A program made the translations under genes and the position numbers. Shown here piece by piece: positions 53,590 to 61,908 of a DNA stretch of 64,000 nt. The notes below the pieces were generated by a model. It was not told the origin of the DNA and did not search any database. It was given only the letters and a program-made list of their open reading frames with translations. Position 1 is the first letter of the stretch; every line of letters begins with the position of its first letter. The DNA is from Promethearchaeota archaeon (lineage in GTDB: Archaea > Asgardarchaeota > Lokiarchaeia > Sigynarchaeales > SOKP01), in contig JAUWBH010000009.1 of the NCBI GenBank assembly GCA_030605085.1, positions 1 to 64,000 on the forward strand. The letters are read 5' to 3'.

Positions 53590-54537
53590 ATGGATTTGAG
53601 AAATGCTAAACCAATAGAGATTAATGATAAACCATTATTTGATGCCTATTTTAAAAAGTTTCCCCCCGAAATTTCAGAATTTACTTTTACAAATCTATTT
53701 ATATGGCGGAAACATTATGATTTTCTATTTACAGAATTAAATGACCATCTCATAATCTTTTCAACTAATTTTTTTAAAAAATATAAGCAATCAATCTTAG
53801 ACTCTCCTGAAACAATATTTTTATTACCTCCGGTAGGGAAAAATCCAAGTGAAATTATTATTGAACTTCTTAATTCCTTTAATTCCATGGAAGTTCATCG
53901 AGTTCCTGAAAATATCACTGAAAAAATTAGAGAAAAAAATTTCCAAAATGATTTAAACATAGAGATTTTAGAGGATCGCAGTAATTGGGATTATGTTTAT
54001 GAAAAGGAAGCGATAATGAATTTATCTGGAAATAAACATCGGCAGAATAGAAGATGGTTAAAAAAATTCTTAGAAAGTTATAATTATGACTTCAATCTAT
54101 TATCAGAGGATTGGATTGAAAAATGTAAAGAGTTACAATTAGAATGGTGTTTGCAAAAAGGCTGTTATGAAGATGAGAGTTTAATTGAAGAACAGAAAGC
54201 TATAAATTATGCTTTAGATAATTTTAATCAATTAGATTTTATGGGAGGTATTCTTTGTATTGATAATGAAAGTGTGGCATATACTTTCGGTGAAATGCTT
54301 AATTCTAATACTCTAGTTATTCACATAGAAAAGGCACATACCCAATTTGAAGGTTCCTATCAAGCAATCAATAATCTCTTTTTAAAAAATTGTAATGTAA
54401 GTACTAAATTTGTAAATAGAGAACAGGATTTAGGAATTCCAGGACTAAGAAAAGCAAAAGAATCTTACAAAACTCTATATATGGTTAAAAAAAGTATAAT
54501 ATATCGGGAAAAAAATAAGAAAAAAAATTACTTATAA
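53590..54537 (+). CDS. DUF2156 (phosphatidylglycerol lysyltransferase C-like) protein
   Basis: A 315-residue protein of the DUF2156/GNAT-like fold: EFTFTNLFIWRKHYDF near the N terminus, KHRQNRRWLKKF in the middle, and FVNREQDLGIPGLRKAKES at the C-terminal end, all typical of this family. Relatives transfer aminoacyl groups to lipids or proteins, but stand-alone archaeal DUF2156 proteins have no established substrate. Cytosolic; single gene. Confidence 0.83.
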   Translation: MDLRNAKPIEINDKPLFDAYFKKFPPEISEFTFTNLFIWRKHYDFLFTELNDHLIIFSTNFFKKYKQSILDSPETIFLLPPVGKNPSEIIIELLNSFNSMEVHRVPENITEKIREKNFQNDLNIEILEDRSNWDYVYEKEAIMNLSGNKHRQNRRWLKKFLESYNYDFNLLSEDWIEKCKELQLEWCLQKGCYEDESLIEEQKAINYALDNFNQLDFMGGILCIDNESVAYTFGEMLNSNTLVIHIEKAHTQFEGSYQAINNLFLKNCNVSTKFVNREQDLGIPGLRKAKESYKTLYMVKKSIIYREKNKKKNYL

Positions 54538-55224
54538 GGTCTAAATAATGCAGATTTCTCAATATCAATTTTTAAAAAATCATTAACAAATTTTATTAAA
54601 ATTTATTTAATTTGCGTTGTAGTCTTACATTTATTTATTGAGGTTTTTATAAATCAGGTGTCTCATTTAGTTTAAAACTCGTGAGTAACCTAGTAAAACT
54701 AAGAAAATAAAAAAAGGAGAGATGACTCAAAAAAAAGAATTCTTCATAAAATTGCATTGGAACACTACTAATATATTCTGAGGAGCCCCCTCATTTGTGG
54801 AAAAAGCCTCTCACATCGAGAGCGGGAGACTATGGCTGAAAACCCATGCCTCATAGGACATTGATACTTTTCAGAAGACTAAAGTAGTCGGGAATGGTGT
54901 GAACACCTACTCGATAGGGGCTACTGGTTTTAGCTCTCGTGAATAAGGCACACGAATGCAACCTTCACGTAAACAATTTTTATTAAAAGATTTTAATATT
55001 TTTTAATAATTTTAATGAAATTGATAACCTAAACCACATCACATGATACAAAAAAGCATCATATATAGTAAAATCGACTAATAACAGCGATAGTTAATAG
55101 TTTTTTCGCTTTTCCTTAATAATTTTAAAAAGAATTAAAAAATAGATTCTTGAAGATTTATATATTATTTTTGCTATCTCTATTATAAAAAATATAAAAT
55201 ATTGAATTTTCTAACGTGAAAAAT
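54538..55224. other. Long intergenic region containing a structured RNA candidate
   Basis: No protein-coding frame is convincing. The middle (54778-54970) is markedly richer in G and C than the surrounding AT-rich DNA and is marked separately as a structured RNA candidate. Both flanks are AT-rich; the right flank carries the leader of the HerA gene. Confidence 0.6.
54778..54970 (+). ncRNA. Structured non-coding RNA candidate of unknown class
   Basis: A GC-rich island with a chain of hairpins on the + strand: TGAGG/CCTCA (54779-54793), CTCTC/GAGAG (54808-54822), CTATGGC with GCC-TCATAG (54830-54856), GACTA/TAGTC (54877-54889), GGTG-TGAA-CACC (54896-54907) and a terminal CGTGAA/TTCACG (54938-54969), followed by an A/T-rich tail. 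I could not match it to SRP RNA, RNase P RNA or tRNA. An omega-RNA left from an IS200/IS605 element, or a new RNA class, is possible. The strand is tentative because hairpins are symmetric. Confidence 0.5.
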
Positions 55225-57033
55225 ATGTCAAATACATATAACCCACTAAAAGAATCTGTAGGGAGATTAACGGGTAAAACTACCGCACATACCGTTCAAT
55301 TATTAATTTCTAAGCCAAAAGTTGTTGAAAAGAATAATTATTTTGTGATTTATATTAACAAGGAAGAAGGAGAAAAAGGACCTCATTACATTTTGAGTAT
55401 CACGGATATGTGGAGGGAATCAAAGGGATCAATGGCAACATTACATGTTTTAGGTGAACGCCCTCCAAAACCTTTTGAAATGGGTATTGAGGTTTTTCTC
55501 GCATCAGAAAGGCAAATTAGTAAAATTTTAGGGATATATAATCCTCCTGAAAAATCTGTTTCTTTAGGAAAGCTCTTAAGTTATCCCTTTAATGTAAATT
55601 TATTAGTTAAAAATTTTGGACGTATTTTTATTACAGGTAAATCAGGTAGCGGGAAGAGTTACACTATGGGCGTTCTATGTGAAGAATTTATGAAAAAGGG
55701 AATTCCAGTAGTAATAATAGATAGGCATGGAGAATACGGCAGCTTAAAAGTTGCGAGCGATGATGCTGATGTTGAAAAAGAAAAACCTGTTTCTTTTCAA
55801 GCGCAATCAGAAGTTTGTCCCTGGTGTGGGGAAGAAGTTGTAATAGACGCTACAGAATGTAAGCACTGTGGAAAAAACTTGGAAACAGTAATAACTGGAG
55901 CCAAGATAATAGATTCTAAAGCAAGCGAATTTGCTGATAATATTATCGAATACACTGATTTAAATATGAATCCAAGCGGAGATGTTGATATTGAATACTT
56001 ATTTTCGTTAGATGCCAAAGATATCGTTGCTCCAAGATTATGTTCGATTATAAACTTAAGGGGTTTGGATCTCGAAGTACAAGAAGTCATTGCCAGTAAA
56101 TTACTTAAAAAATTATATCAGGCAAGTACATCGAGGCTAATACCGCCATTTTATCTATTTTTAGACGAGGCTCATCTATTCGCAGGTAAAAAACAGACCG
56201 AAACTTGCGCGGTCGTAAAATTATTTGCGCAAGAAGGAAGGAAATTCGGAGCCAATTTAGTCATCGGTACCCAGAGACCTCAACTTTTAGACGTTACGAT
56301 TAGAGCTCAGAGTGGCACGTGGATCGTTCATAATCTTTCAGATGTCCGAGATATTGGGATAACTATTCAAAGTGCGGAAGATTTAAGCAAGGAACATACA
56401 GAGGATATTTCGGGATTAGATAAAGGAGAAGGAATAGTATGTGGAGAAGCCGTTGCCGGTATCCCACTATTTGTAAAGGTTAGAAAAAGAATAACTCAAC
56501 ACGGAGGTACTGGTTTTAACGCCCTCGACTTCCTTTCCGAACAAACCATAGAAGAGCTGCAAAAACGAAAGAATAAAATTTTAGCTAAGAAATCAAAACT
56601 TGAACTCGAAAAAGGAAAAACTATATTCCAAGAAATGAAGGGGCCTAAATCTGCTGCTGAGTATTTAGAAGAAATTGCTACGCTAAGAGTAAGAGTCAGA
56701 GAATTAGAGAACGAAATAGAGGCGTTAAAGGAAGATTACGCTGCTCTGGAGAATGAAAAGGGAATTTTAGCTATTAGTGGCGACGAGAGTGAAGCTATTA
56801 AAGAACTAAAAACTGAAATAAATGTTTGGAGAGAAAAATATAATTATTTAAAAGAAAAATCAACATCAGAAGCCGGAACTCCTCAGCTAGTAGATGATAG
56901 CAGTGAGACAATCGTAAGATTACAAAATAAAGTAAGTAATTTGGAGAAAGATGTTAAAAAATGGAAAGCACAATATCAGGACATGAAAAAACTCGCAGAG
57001 AAATCAATTGCCGAATTAAAATCAAAGAGATAA
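55225..57033 (+). CDS. HerA-like hexameric ATPase with zinc-ribbon insertion and coiled-coil tail
   Basis: A 602-residue FtsK/HerA-superfamily ATPase: N-terminal beta-barrel (HAS-like, about 1-125), Walker A ITGKSGSGKS, Walker B YLFLDEAHLF, and GTQRPQLLD sensor region. A zinc ribbon (CPWCGEEV..CKHCGKN) is inserted after DRHGEY, and a coiled coil of about 170 residues ends the protein. HerA pumps DNA, usually with NurA, Mre11 and Rad50, but none of these is adjacent. The extra ribbon and tail suggest another membrane or nucleic-acid task. ATG at 55225 preferred over GTG 55216. Confidence 0.88.
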   Translation: MSNTYNPLKESVGRLTGKTTAHTVQLLISKPKVVEKNNYFVIYINKEEGEKGPHYILSITDMWRESKGSMATLHVLGERPPKPFEMGIEVFLASERQISKILGIYNPPEKSVSLGKLLSYPFNVNLLVKNFGRIFITGKSGSGKSYTMGVLCEEFMKKGIPVVIIDRHGEYGSLKVASDDADVEKEKPVSFQAQSEVCPWCGEEVVIDATECKHCGKNLETVITGAKIIDSKASEFADNIIEYTDLNMNPSGDVDIEYLFSLDAKDIVAPRLCSIINLRGLDLEVQEVIASKLLKKLYQASTSRLIPPFYLFLDEAHLFAGKKQTETCAVVKLFAQEGRKFGANLVIGTQRPQLLDVTIRAQSGTWIVHNLSDVRDIGITIQSAEDLSKEHTEDISGLDKGEGIVCGEAVAGIPLFVKVRKRITQHGGTGFNALDFLSEQTIEELQKRKNKILAKKSKLELEKGKTIFQEMKGPKSAAEYLEEIATLRVRVRELENEIEALKEDYAALENEKGILAISGDESEAIKELKTEINVWREKYNYLKEKSTSEAGTPQLVDDSSETIVRLQNKVSNLEKDVKKWKAQYQDMKKLAEKSIAELKSKR

Positions 57034-57108
57034 CATATTTTTTTTATTATCATTTAATTTTTTGACAAATTTTTTAAAAAGATTTTATTTTTATTCCACT
57101 CTTATTAT

Positions 57109-57348
57109 TTGACGAATACTAAACAATTAACCAAATGTTTCTATAATAGTGGAATAAAAGAAGGATATCATGTTATTGCAGAAGAGAAAAAAGGCATAAG
57201 TGAATTTGCATTTATTCAAAGAATTTTTAATCTTAAAGATTTGGCAGAAAAATCTGAAGAAATACCAATCCAACTTTTAGATTTTATTATAAAGATGTGT
57301 CATCCTCAAGATTTGACGTTAAGTTTGATTCGTATCCCCACTGATTAA
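57109..57348 (+). CDS. Small hypothetical protein (TTG start)
   Basis: A 79-residue product beginning (TTG)TNTKQLTKCFYNSGIKEG. Mixed alpha/beta with no recognisable motif, membrane segment or cysteine pair. Base composition matches neighbouring genes. The start is weak because no ribosome-binding site precedes the TTG, so it could also be a fragment. Confidence 0.4.
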   Translation: MTNTKQLTKCFYNSGIKEGYHVIAEEKKGISEFAFIQRIFNLKDLAEKSEEIPIQLLDFIIKMCHPQDLTLSLIRIPTD

Positions 57349-57493
57349 AAAAAAATATAGTTGAAAAAATTACGAAATTTCCAGAATTTTAAAATCAGGG
57401 TAATAGTATTTTAACATCAAATTTTAATTGATCTATATAATCTTCTCACTAGTTTGGAAGTGCCATATATTTACTTGATAAACCAGTAATGGC

Positions 57494-57514
57494 ATTCCGT
57501 ATTTTATACGGAAT
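57494..57514. terminator. Perfect 9-bp hairpin between convergent genes
   Basis: attccgtat-ttt-atacggaat forms a nine-pair stem with a three-base loop in the gap between the small + gene and the minus-strand transporter, flanked by A/T runs, so it can terminate both strands. It could also be a small operator. Confidence 0.5.
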
Positions 57515-57592
57515 TCTTTAATGAATTAAAAATTGAAAAGGAGAATAAAAAAAAGATATAAATTAAGTCATAAAGGACAATTTTTTATTTTG

Positions 57593-58816
57593 TTATTTTG
57601 CGGGAGGTTTAAGAATGAAAGTAATTACAGCAGCTCCAATAGACATTATACCCATTACAATAAAGAGAGCAATATAACCTCCTAGTAGTGCCACAAAAGT
57701 TAAAACCATAGTTGCGCCTAAGAATCCAGCTATTCCATATGACGTAAAAACTACCCCGTAATTTTCACCTAAATTCTTAGTTCCAAATAAATCGTTTGTA
57801 GCCGTAGGGAACATTGCAAAATTACCTCCAAAACAAAAATAAATGGAACATACCCATATTAAAAAAAAAGCCGTGCTTCCATTTGTAAAGAAAAATGTGA
57901 TCATTAAAAAGCCCTGAATTAAGAACATAATCATCATAGATCTCTTGTAAAAGATGATATCCGATAATTTTCCCCAGAAAACTCTGCCCAATCCATTAAA
58001 TAACGCTGCTAAGCTCCCTACAAGGATTAAATAGTCAAGATTGTTTACAACATAAGTAGCGTTTGATTTAGCGAATGAACTATAAGCTCCAATAGTCATT
58101 AGTCCGCATATTGCGCTCAATACGAACATTGTCCATAGCATCCAAAATTGGGGTAATTTTAACATTTCTTTAGGATGTAATTCAAGTCCAGAAATACCTG
58201 TATCTTCAGAAGGAGGTGGTGGCGTCCATCCAGCTGGAGTCCACCCCTCAGGTGGATTATTTAAAGTCATCGCACCACCAATAACAAATACTAAGTAAAT
58301 TATTCCTAAAAGGACGAACATCACAGGTACACTAATAGCTGAAAACCATTTGATAAAATAATTGAATAAAAAGGCTCCAGCACCAAAACCAGCTACAGAA
58401 ATACCGTTTATTAACCCTTTTTTATCAGGAAATCACTTCGCAGCACAAGCTATGGGACAAACATAAGCGAAACCAATCCCTGTACCGAAAATAATACCGT
58501 AAGTAATTAACATTCCAACAAAAGTGGTCATCCCTGCTGAGGCGAAAGCTCCAATGCCTATAAGAACGCCTCCAAGAATAGCAATTTTTTTAGGACCATG
58601 CTTTTGTTGCAGTTTTCCTGCTAAGATCATTGTGAAGCCAAAAAAAAGTAAGCTCACACCAAAAATGTAGACCGTGACTTCTGCAGGTTCTTTCAAAAAT
58701 GCACCCGCGCTGATAAATAAAGAAAGAGTACCCCACGAATATATTGAACCTAACGCAAGTTGAACTAATATAGCACCAATCACTACAATCCATCGATTTT
58801 TGATTTTTTCAAACAT
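57593..58816 (-). pseudogene. OFA-family (oxalate/formate antiporter-like) MFS transporter with in-frame TGA
   Basis: One frame of 407 codons encodes a 12-helix MFS carrier: helix 1 WIVVIGAILVQLALGSIYSW, then FGTGIGFAYVCPIA, AVAGFG-like VAGFGAGAF, and a proline-rich central loop. At codon 128 (58433-58435) a TGA replaces what is normally Trp in the family motif KWFPDKKGL. Sec would be unexpected at a Trp site and no SECIS-like hairpin follows the gene; a single G-to-A change from TGG explains it. So it is a nonsense mutation or sequence error. Substrate probably a small carboxylate. Confidence 0.78.
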
Positions 58817-58925
58817 ATTCTAAACAACCTAATTATAGTATATTTAGATTTAACAATTCTATAATAGAATATAAAAGTTTTTAATATAATCTATAAATCA
58901 AAATAGAAAAAATGGGATTAATTAA
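58817..58925. other. AT-rich upstream region of the transporter
   Basis: Short spacer holding the presumed transporter promoter (minus strand); its right end enters the inverted repeat at 58914-58964. Confidence 0.4.
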
Positions 58926-58964
58926 CAAGCACAATCTCAATTCTTTGATTGGGCTTGTGATCCC
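58914..58964. repeat. Nested inverted repeat
   Basis: GGGAT (58914-58918), ACAAGC-A-CAATC (58925-58936) pair with GATTG-G-GCTTGT (58947-58958) and ATCCC (58960-58964) around a ten-base loop: 16 pairs with one mismatch and small bulges. It overlaps the nuclease-like remnant, so it may be coincidental or mark an element end. Confidence 0.45.
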
Positions 58965-59093
58965 TCAGAATTAGATAATACAGATCTCAAGAAGGATATT
59001 ATCTTGATCGAAGTGAAAATAACTTATGACCCAAGGGCAACAACGAATTTAAATGGTCTTAAGTACTTATATCAGCTGAAAGATTTAATTTAA
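58926..59093 (+). pseudogene. Remnant of a possible PD-(D/E)XK nuclease-like gene
   Basis: The + frame after a TAA at 58923-58925 reads 55 protein-like residues without a start codon: QFFDWACDPSELDNTDLKKD then IILIEVKITYDPRATTNLNG and KYLYQLKDLI before a TAA at 59091-59093. The hydrophobic strand followed by EVK resembles the ExK half of a PD-(D/E)XK nuclease core. The 5' part is missing. The rest of 59094-59177 is AT-rich leader for the toxin gene. Confidence 0.35.
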
Positions 59094-59177
59094 TTAGAAT
59101 AATGTAAATACAGATACTCCAGCGGATATTAAAAACATAAATTCAAATATATAATTGTAATTTATAATAATAATATC

Positions 59178-59615
59178 ATGAATAAGGAAAGAATTAAAAG
59201 ATATAAAGAAAAGAAAGAGCATTTTAATAGAATATTCGAAAAATTAAAAAAGTGGACTTCGGATATAAGCGTTAATGAATTTTTGACCACGACAAGTCTA
59301 GAAAGACAATTTGCTATTTATCATGCGTATCAAATAATTGTAGAAATTATTACAGATCTTGCAGCCATGGCTGTGAAAGACTTAAAAATATTACCTAAAG
59401 ACGATTATATAAATATTAATGTTTTAGCTGAAAATAATGTAATTTCAAAAACATTAGCAACAAAAATTAAAGATGCGAATGGACTTAGAAATCGTATAGT
59501 TCATAATTATAATGGTCTGGATGATGAAATTGCTTATAAATCAATCTTGAATACTATAAATGATCTTGAAAAATATATGGAGGCTATAATAAGTTGGATA
59601 AAAAAAAACTCCTAA
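59178..59615 (+). CDS. hepT: HepT-like HEPN toxin
   Basis: A 145-residue helical protein of the DUF86/HepT group with the diagnostic R-x4-H-x-Y motif (RNRIVHNY) near residues 111-118. HEPN toxins are RNases or RNA-targeting; in HepT/MntA modules the antitoxin AMPylates the motif's tyrosine. The antitoxin gene overlaps its last 22 bases. The order, toxin first, matches known hepT-mntA pairs. Confidence 0.87.
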   Translation: MNKERIKRYKEKKEHFNRIFEKLKKWTSDISVNEFLTTTSLERQFAIYHAYQIIVEIITDLAAMAVKDLKILPKDDYININVLAENNVISKTLATKIKDANGLRNRIVHNYNGLDDEIAYKSILNTINDLEKYMEAIISWIKKNS

Positions 59616-59992
59616 AGGATATTTACAATGATTTTTCATATGTAATAGAGAATAAAAATATCCTTGGAATTTTATTGTACGGTTCTTATATTAAAAACGT
59701 TGAAACCTCCAAAAGTGATATTGACATTTGTATAGTGGCTCCATCCGAAAACAAAGTTAAATTATTGGCATTTATTTTTGATAAAATTAATGTTGTTTCA
59801 AAAAAATTTGATATCCGATTTCTCTCAGAGCTTCCATTGTATATTAAAATCCAAGTGATTGAGGAAGGTGAGCTAATTTATTCACCGGATGAGTTTGATT
59901 TATACGAATATTTTTATCTTTACCGAAAGCTATGGGCTGATCAAAAGCATCGACATGCAATTTCAAAGGAAGAGATTCTAGCGATGTTGTAA
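59594..59992 (+). CDS. mntA: MntA-type minimal nucleotidyltransferase antitoxin
   Basis: A 132-residue protein with the nucleotidyltransferase motif GS-x10-DxD (GSYIKNVETSKSDID, near residues 30-44) and a downstream third acid (FDIRF). Established MntA antitoxins transfer AMP from ATP to HepT. It starts at a TTG inside the toxin gene, giving tight translational coupling. Confidence 0.88.
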   Translation: MDKKKLLKDIYNDFSYVIENKNILGILLYGSYIKNVETSKSDIDICIVAPSENKVKLLAFIFDKINVVSKKFDIRFLSELPLYIKIQVIEEGELIYSPDEFDLYEYFYLYRKLWADQKHRHAISKEEILAML

Positions 59993-60060
59993 GAAATCAT
60001 TTCGTTATAAGAAATTATTGAAATAGAAAAATATTTTGAAATTAAAGGGTGTTAAATTTC

Positions 60061-60372
60061 ATGGGAATTATAAATACAGAATTAGATGATGAATGGTTAA
60101 AGGAATTAGAAGAAAATGCAAAAAGATTATCTTTAGATCAAAATGCTCTGGTTAAAAAGCTAATTATTGATGGTTTAAAACAATTAAGAATCCAAAAATT
60201 ATTACCACTCTTTGAACTTGGTGAATTATCCATTGAACAATTAGCAAATGCTTTGGATCTGAGTATATATGAATTATTACAAGTACTAAAAAATGCTCGT
60301 ATTACCATAGGAAGTGATAGAATCCAAACACAGCAAGAATTGAAACTTTTAGAAGAACGATTACGCCAGTAA
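60061..60372 (+). CDS. UPF0175-like antitoxin, orphan
   Basis: A 103-residue protein: an N-terminal ribbon-helix-helix-like part (LDDEWLKELEENAKRLSLDQ) followed by the UPF0175 signature FELGELSIEQLANALDLS and YELLQVLK. Such proteins are usually followed by a PIN-domain toxin. Here the next 350 bases contain no intact partner, so it is an orphan or its toxin has decayed. ATG at 60061 preferred to the GTG at 60049. Confidence 0.7.
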   Translation: MGIINTELDDEWLKELEENAKRLSLDQNALVKKLIIDGLKQLRIQKLLPLFELGELSIEQLANALDLSIYELLQVLKNARITIGSDRIQTQQELKLLEERLRQ

Positions 60373-60675
60373 TTAGAACTTCTTCTAATCATGTGAAATC
60401 TTTAAGTTAAAGGAATTATAACAAGTATATAATATAGAAAATCCACCATCATTGGGCATAAAATTCAGCGATGGTAGAAGTAAATCTTTTGTCTCCTATA
60501 AATAATAAAATATTATAGAGATTATTTAAAAGACGATCTTTTCTTTCTTGATATAAAAGGCGATTAGCTAAGCCAACTATAATAATAAAACTTTAATTGA
60601 CGATCTTACTGACATTTTCCAATACTCTTTAATCTCTGCTTTTTGCAGATGTTATAAAAAACATTTTTTTATGCT
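60373..60675. other. AT-rich spacer after the orphan antitoxin
   Basis: No open gene recognised on either strand. The stretch is the place where a PIN toxin partner would be expected; no PIN motif could be read in any frame. Confidence 0.4.
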
Positions 60676-60985
60676 TTATCCTTCTTTATGAGATTGATCT
60701 ATTAAAACATCAATTAAAGGAGTACAATCTTTAATTTTTTGGTTTTGCATTTCTACATGCTTCACTAAATTTTTTAAATAGAATGATAATTAAATATTTC
60801 AATGAAAAAATTGGACATAAATTAATGAAATTTACTCGTCTATATTTCAAATCACATGTGAACGATAAAATTAAAATACCTTTATAAAATTCTTTCGGAT
60901 AATATCTATGTAATTCATCAGATTTATAATTTAATATAATATCTCCTTGGCATAAATGATTTGGAAGGCTTTCAGTTTTATACAT
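60676..60985 (-). pseudogene. Short ORF split by a one-base shift in an A6 run
   Basis: The frame from ATG 60985 encodes LCQGDIILNYKSDEL and ILILSFTCDLKYRRV, then stops at 60731. If one A is removed from the run at 60770-60775 the reading continues as FKNLVKHVEMQNQKIKDCTP and LIDVLIDQSHKEG to a TAA at 60676-60678, about 102 residues in all. The QGDII ... TCDL pattern recalls proteins found beside restriction or abortive-infection genes, but I cannot name a family. It lies 23 bases after a coiled-coil gene. Confidence 0.5.
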
Positions 60986-61008
60986 TTTAATTATAAATAA
61001 GATCTATG

Positions 61009-61269
61009 TTAGATTTCATCGTCTTCATTTTCTAAATACCATTTTACTTGTTCTTCGATTAGATAATCTGGAACATCAAAGTTTCTCTTGTTTGCTTCTT
61101 TTAATTCTTTTATTCGTATTTTTAATTTCTCTATTTGTTTTTTTGATTCAGCTAATTCGTTCTCTAATTGGCGCTTTTTTTCTAAAATATTATTATATTC
61201 ACTCAAAAGAGTTTCATAATCTCTTAACTTAGAATCTAGAAATTTCTCATCTACATTTTGCTTTGTCAT
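61009..61269 (-). CDS. Small coiled-coil protein
   Basis: An 86-residue product, almost wholly a charged coiled coil (about residues 15-62), followed by DVPDYLIEEQVKWYLENEDD. It starts at ATG 61269 and is followed 23 bases later by the broken ORF, so the two likely formed a small two-gene module, possibly an antitoxin-toxin pair. No family recognised. Confidence 0.55.
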   Translation of the reverse strand: MTKQNVDEKFLDSKLRDYETLLSEYNNILEKKRQLENELAESKKQIEKLKIRIKELKEANKRNFDVPDYLIEEQVKWYLENEDDEI

Positions 61270-61452
61270 ATTTATATAGAGGTTATAAAAATATTTATTT
61301 ATAATTGAAATTATTTGAATTTTTTTTTCTTTATACTTACTAATAGTAAGTAGATAATCTAAATTCTAAATCGCTAATTATTTTTTCATTATACATGATA
61401 GGGATTATACCAATTGTTTTTGAAGATTCACTTTTTTAATCTCTATTTAAAA

Positions 61453-61731
61453 ATGCCACGCGCATTTCTTGTCGGGAAAAAGAAGGTGGATTCGCAAATA
61501 CGAATCCGCGGAGAACCTATGTTGAGACAGCTTTATGTTGGTAAAGAAGAGATTAAAGAAATTATCGATGCGATGGGTAATGATTACGATAAAGAACAAA
61601 TAAAGAAAGAATTAAAAGCGTTAATCTACATTATATTTTTTTGCCAAGACTATAATAGAACTTTCTCCTTTATGGATATTATATTTTTTCATTATTTCAA
61701 TTATTCTTTCGCGATCCACTTTTTCAATTAA
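61453..61731 (+). CDS. Short basic protein, 3' part overlapping the PIN fragment
   Basis: The frame beginning MPRAFLVGKKKVDSQIRIRG reads like protein for about 58 residues, up to KKELKAL. After that it runs antisense to the PIN toxin fragment and becomes aromatic-rich, so the true end has probably been lost. Likely the surviving 5' part of a disrupted gene. Confidence 0.3.
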   Translation: MPRAFLVGKKKVDSQIRIRGEPMLRQLYVGKEEIKEIIDAMGNDYDKEQIKKELKALIYIIFFCQDYNRTFSFMDIIFFHYFNYSFAIHFFN

Positions 61732-61908
61732 AATCAGTTCTGTAAGGATAAAATCTTTTAGAATAATTGCATCTTTTTTTTGTAAAGATATTCCTTCTAT
61801 TATAGTTTCGTTATAAACGATTTCTGCTGGATTTTGGAATTTCGATTTTGAAGGAATTTTTTGAGCAAAAATCCAAATTTCCGTATCAATAAATACCTTC
61901 GTGGTTAA
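61621..61908 (-). pseudogene. PIN-domain toxin without a usual start codon
   Basis: In the same frame as the antitoxin and directly after its TAG stop, 95 codons read TTKVFIDTEIWIF ... LTELILIEKV ... HKGESSIIVLAKKY to a TAA (61621-61623). VFIDT supplies the first PIN aspartate and HKGESS the conserved acidic site. The first codon after the stop is TTA, where a TTG start would be expected. So it is a VapC-like gene with a mutated start, or read-through makes a fused product. Confidence 0.55.

Noticed and set aside
54778..54970. SRP RNA, RNase P RNA, tRNA or group II intron
   Set aside because: None of the conserved motifs (SRP GGAAG apical region, RNase P conserved blocks, cloverleaf with TTC loop, domain V) could be found on either strand.
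58433..58435. Selenocysteine in the MFS transporter
   Set aside because: The site is a conserved Trp, not Cys, and the 3' region holds only a terminator-like hairpin without AUGA/UGA core.
58914..58964. Inverted repeat as insertion-sequence terminal repeats
   Set aside because: The arms are adjacent around a ten-base loop with no transposase or target duplication, so they do not bound an element.
61453..61475. MPRAFLV N terminus resembling the metazoan SNAG repressor peptide
   Set aside because: A seven-residue match in a probably broken small gene is expected by chance.
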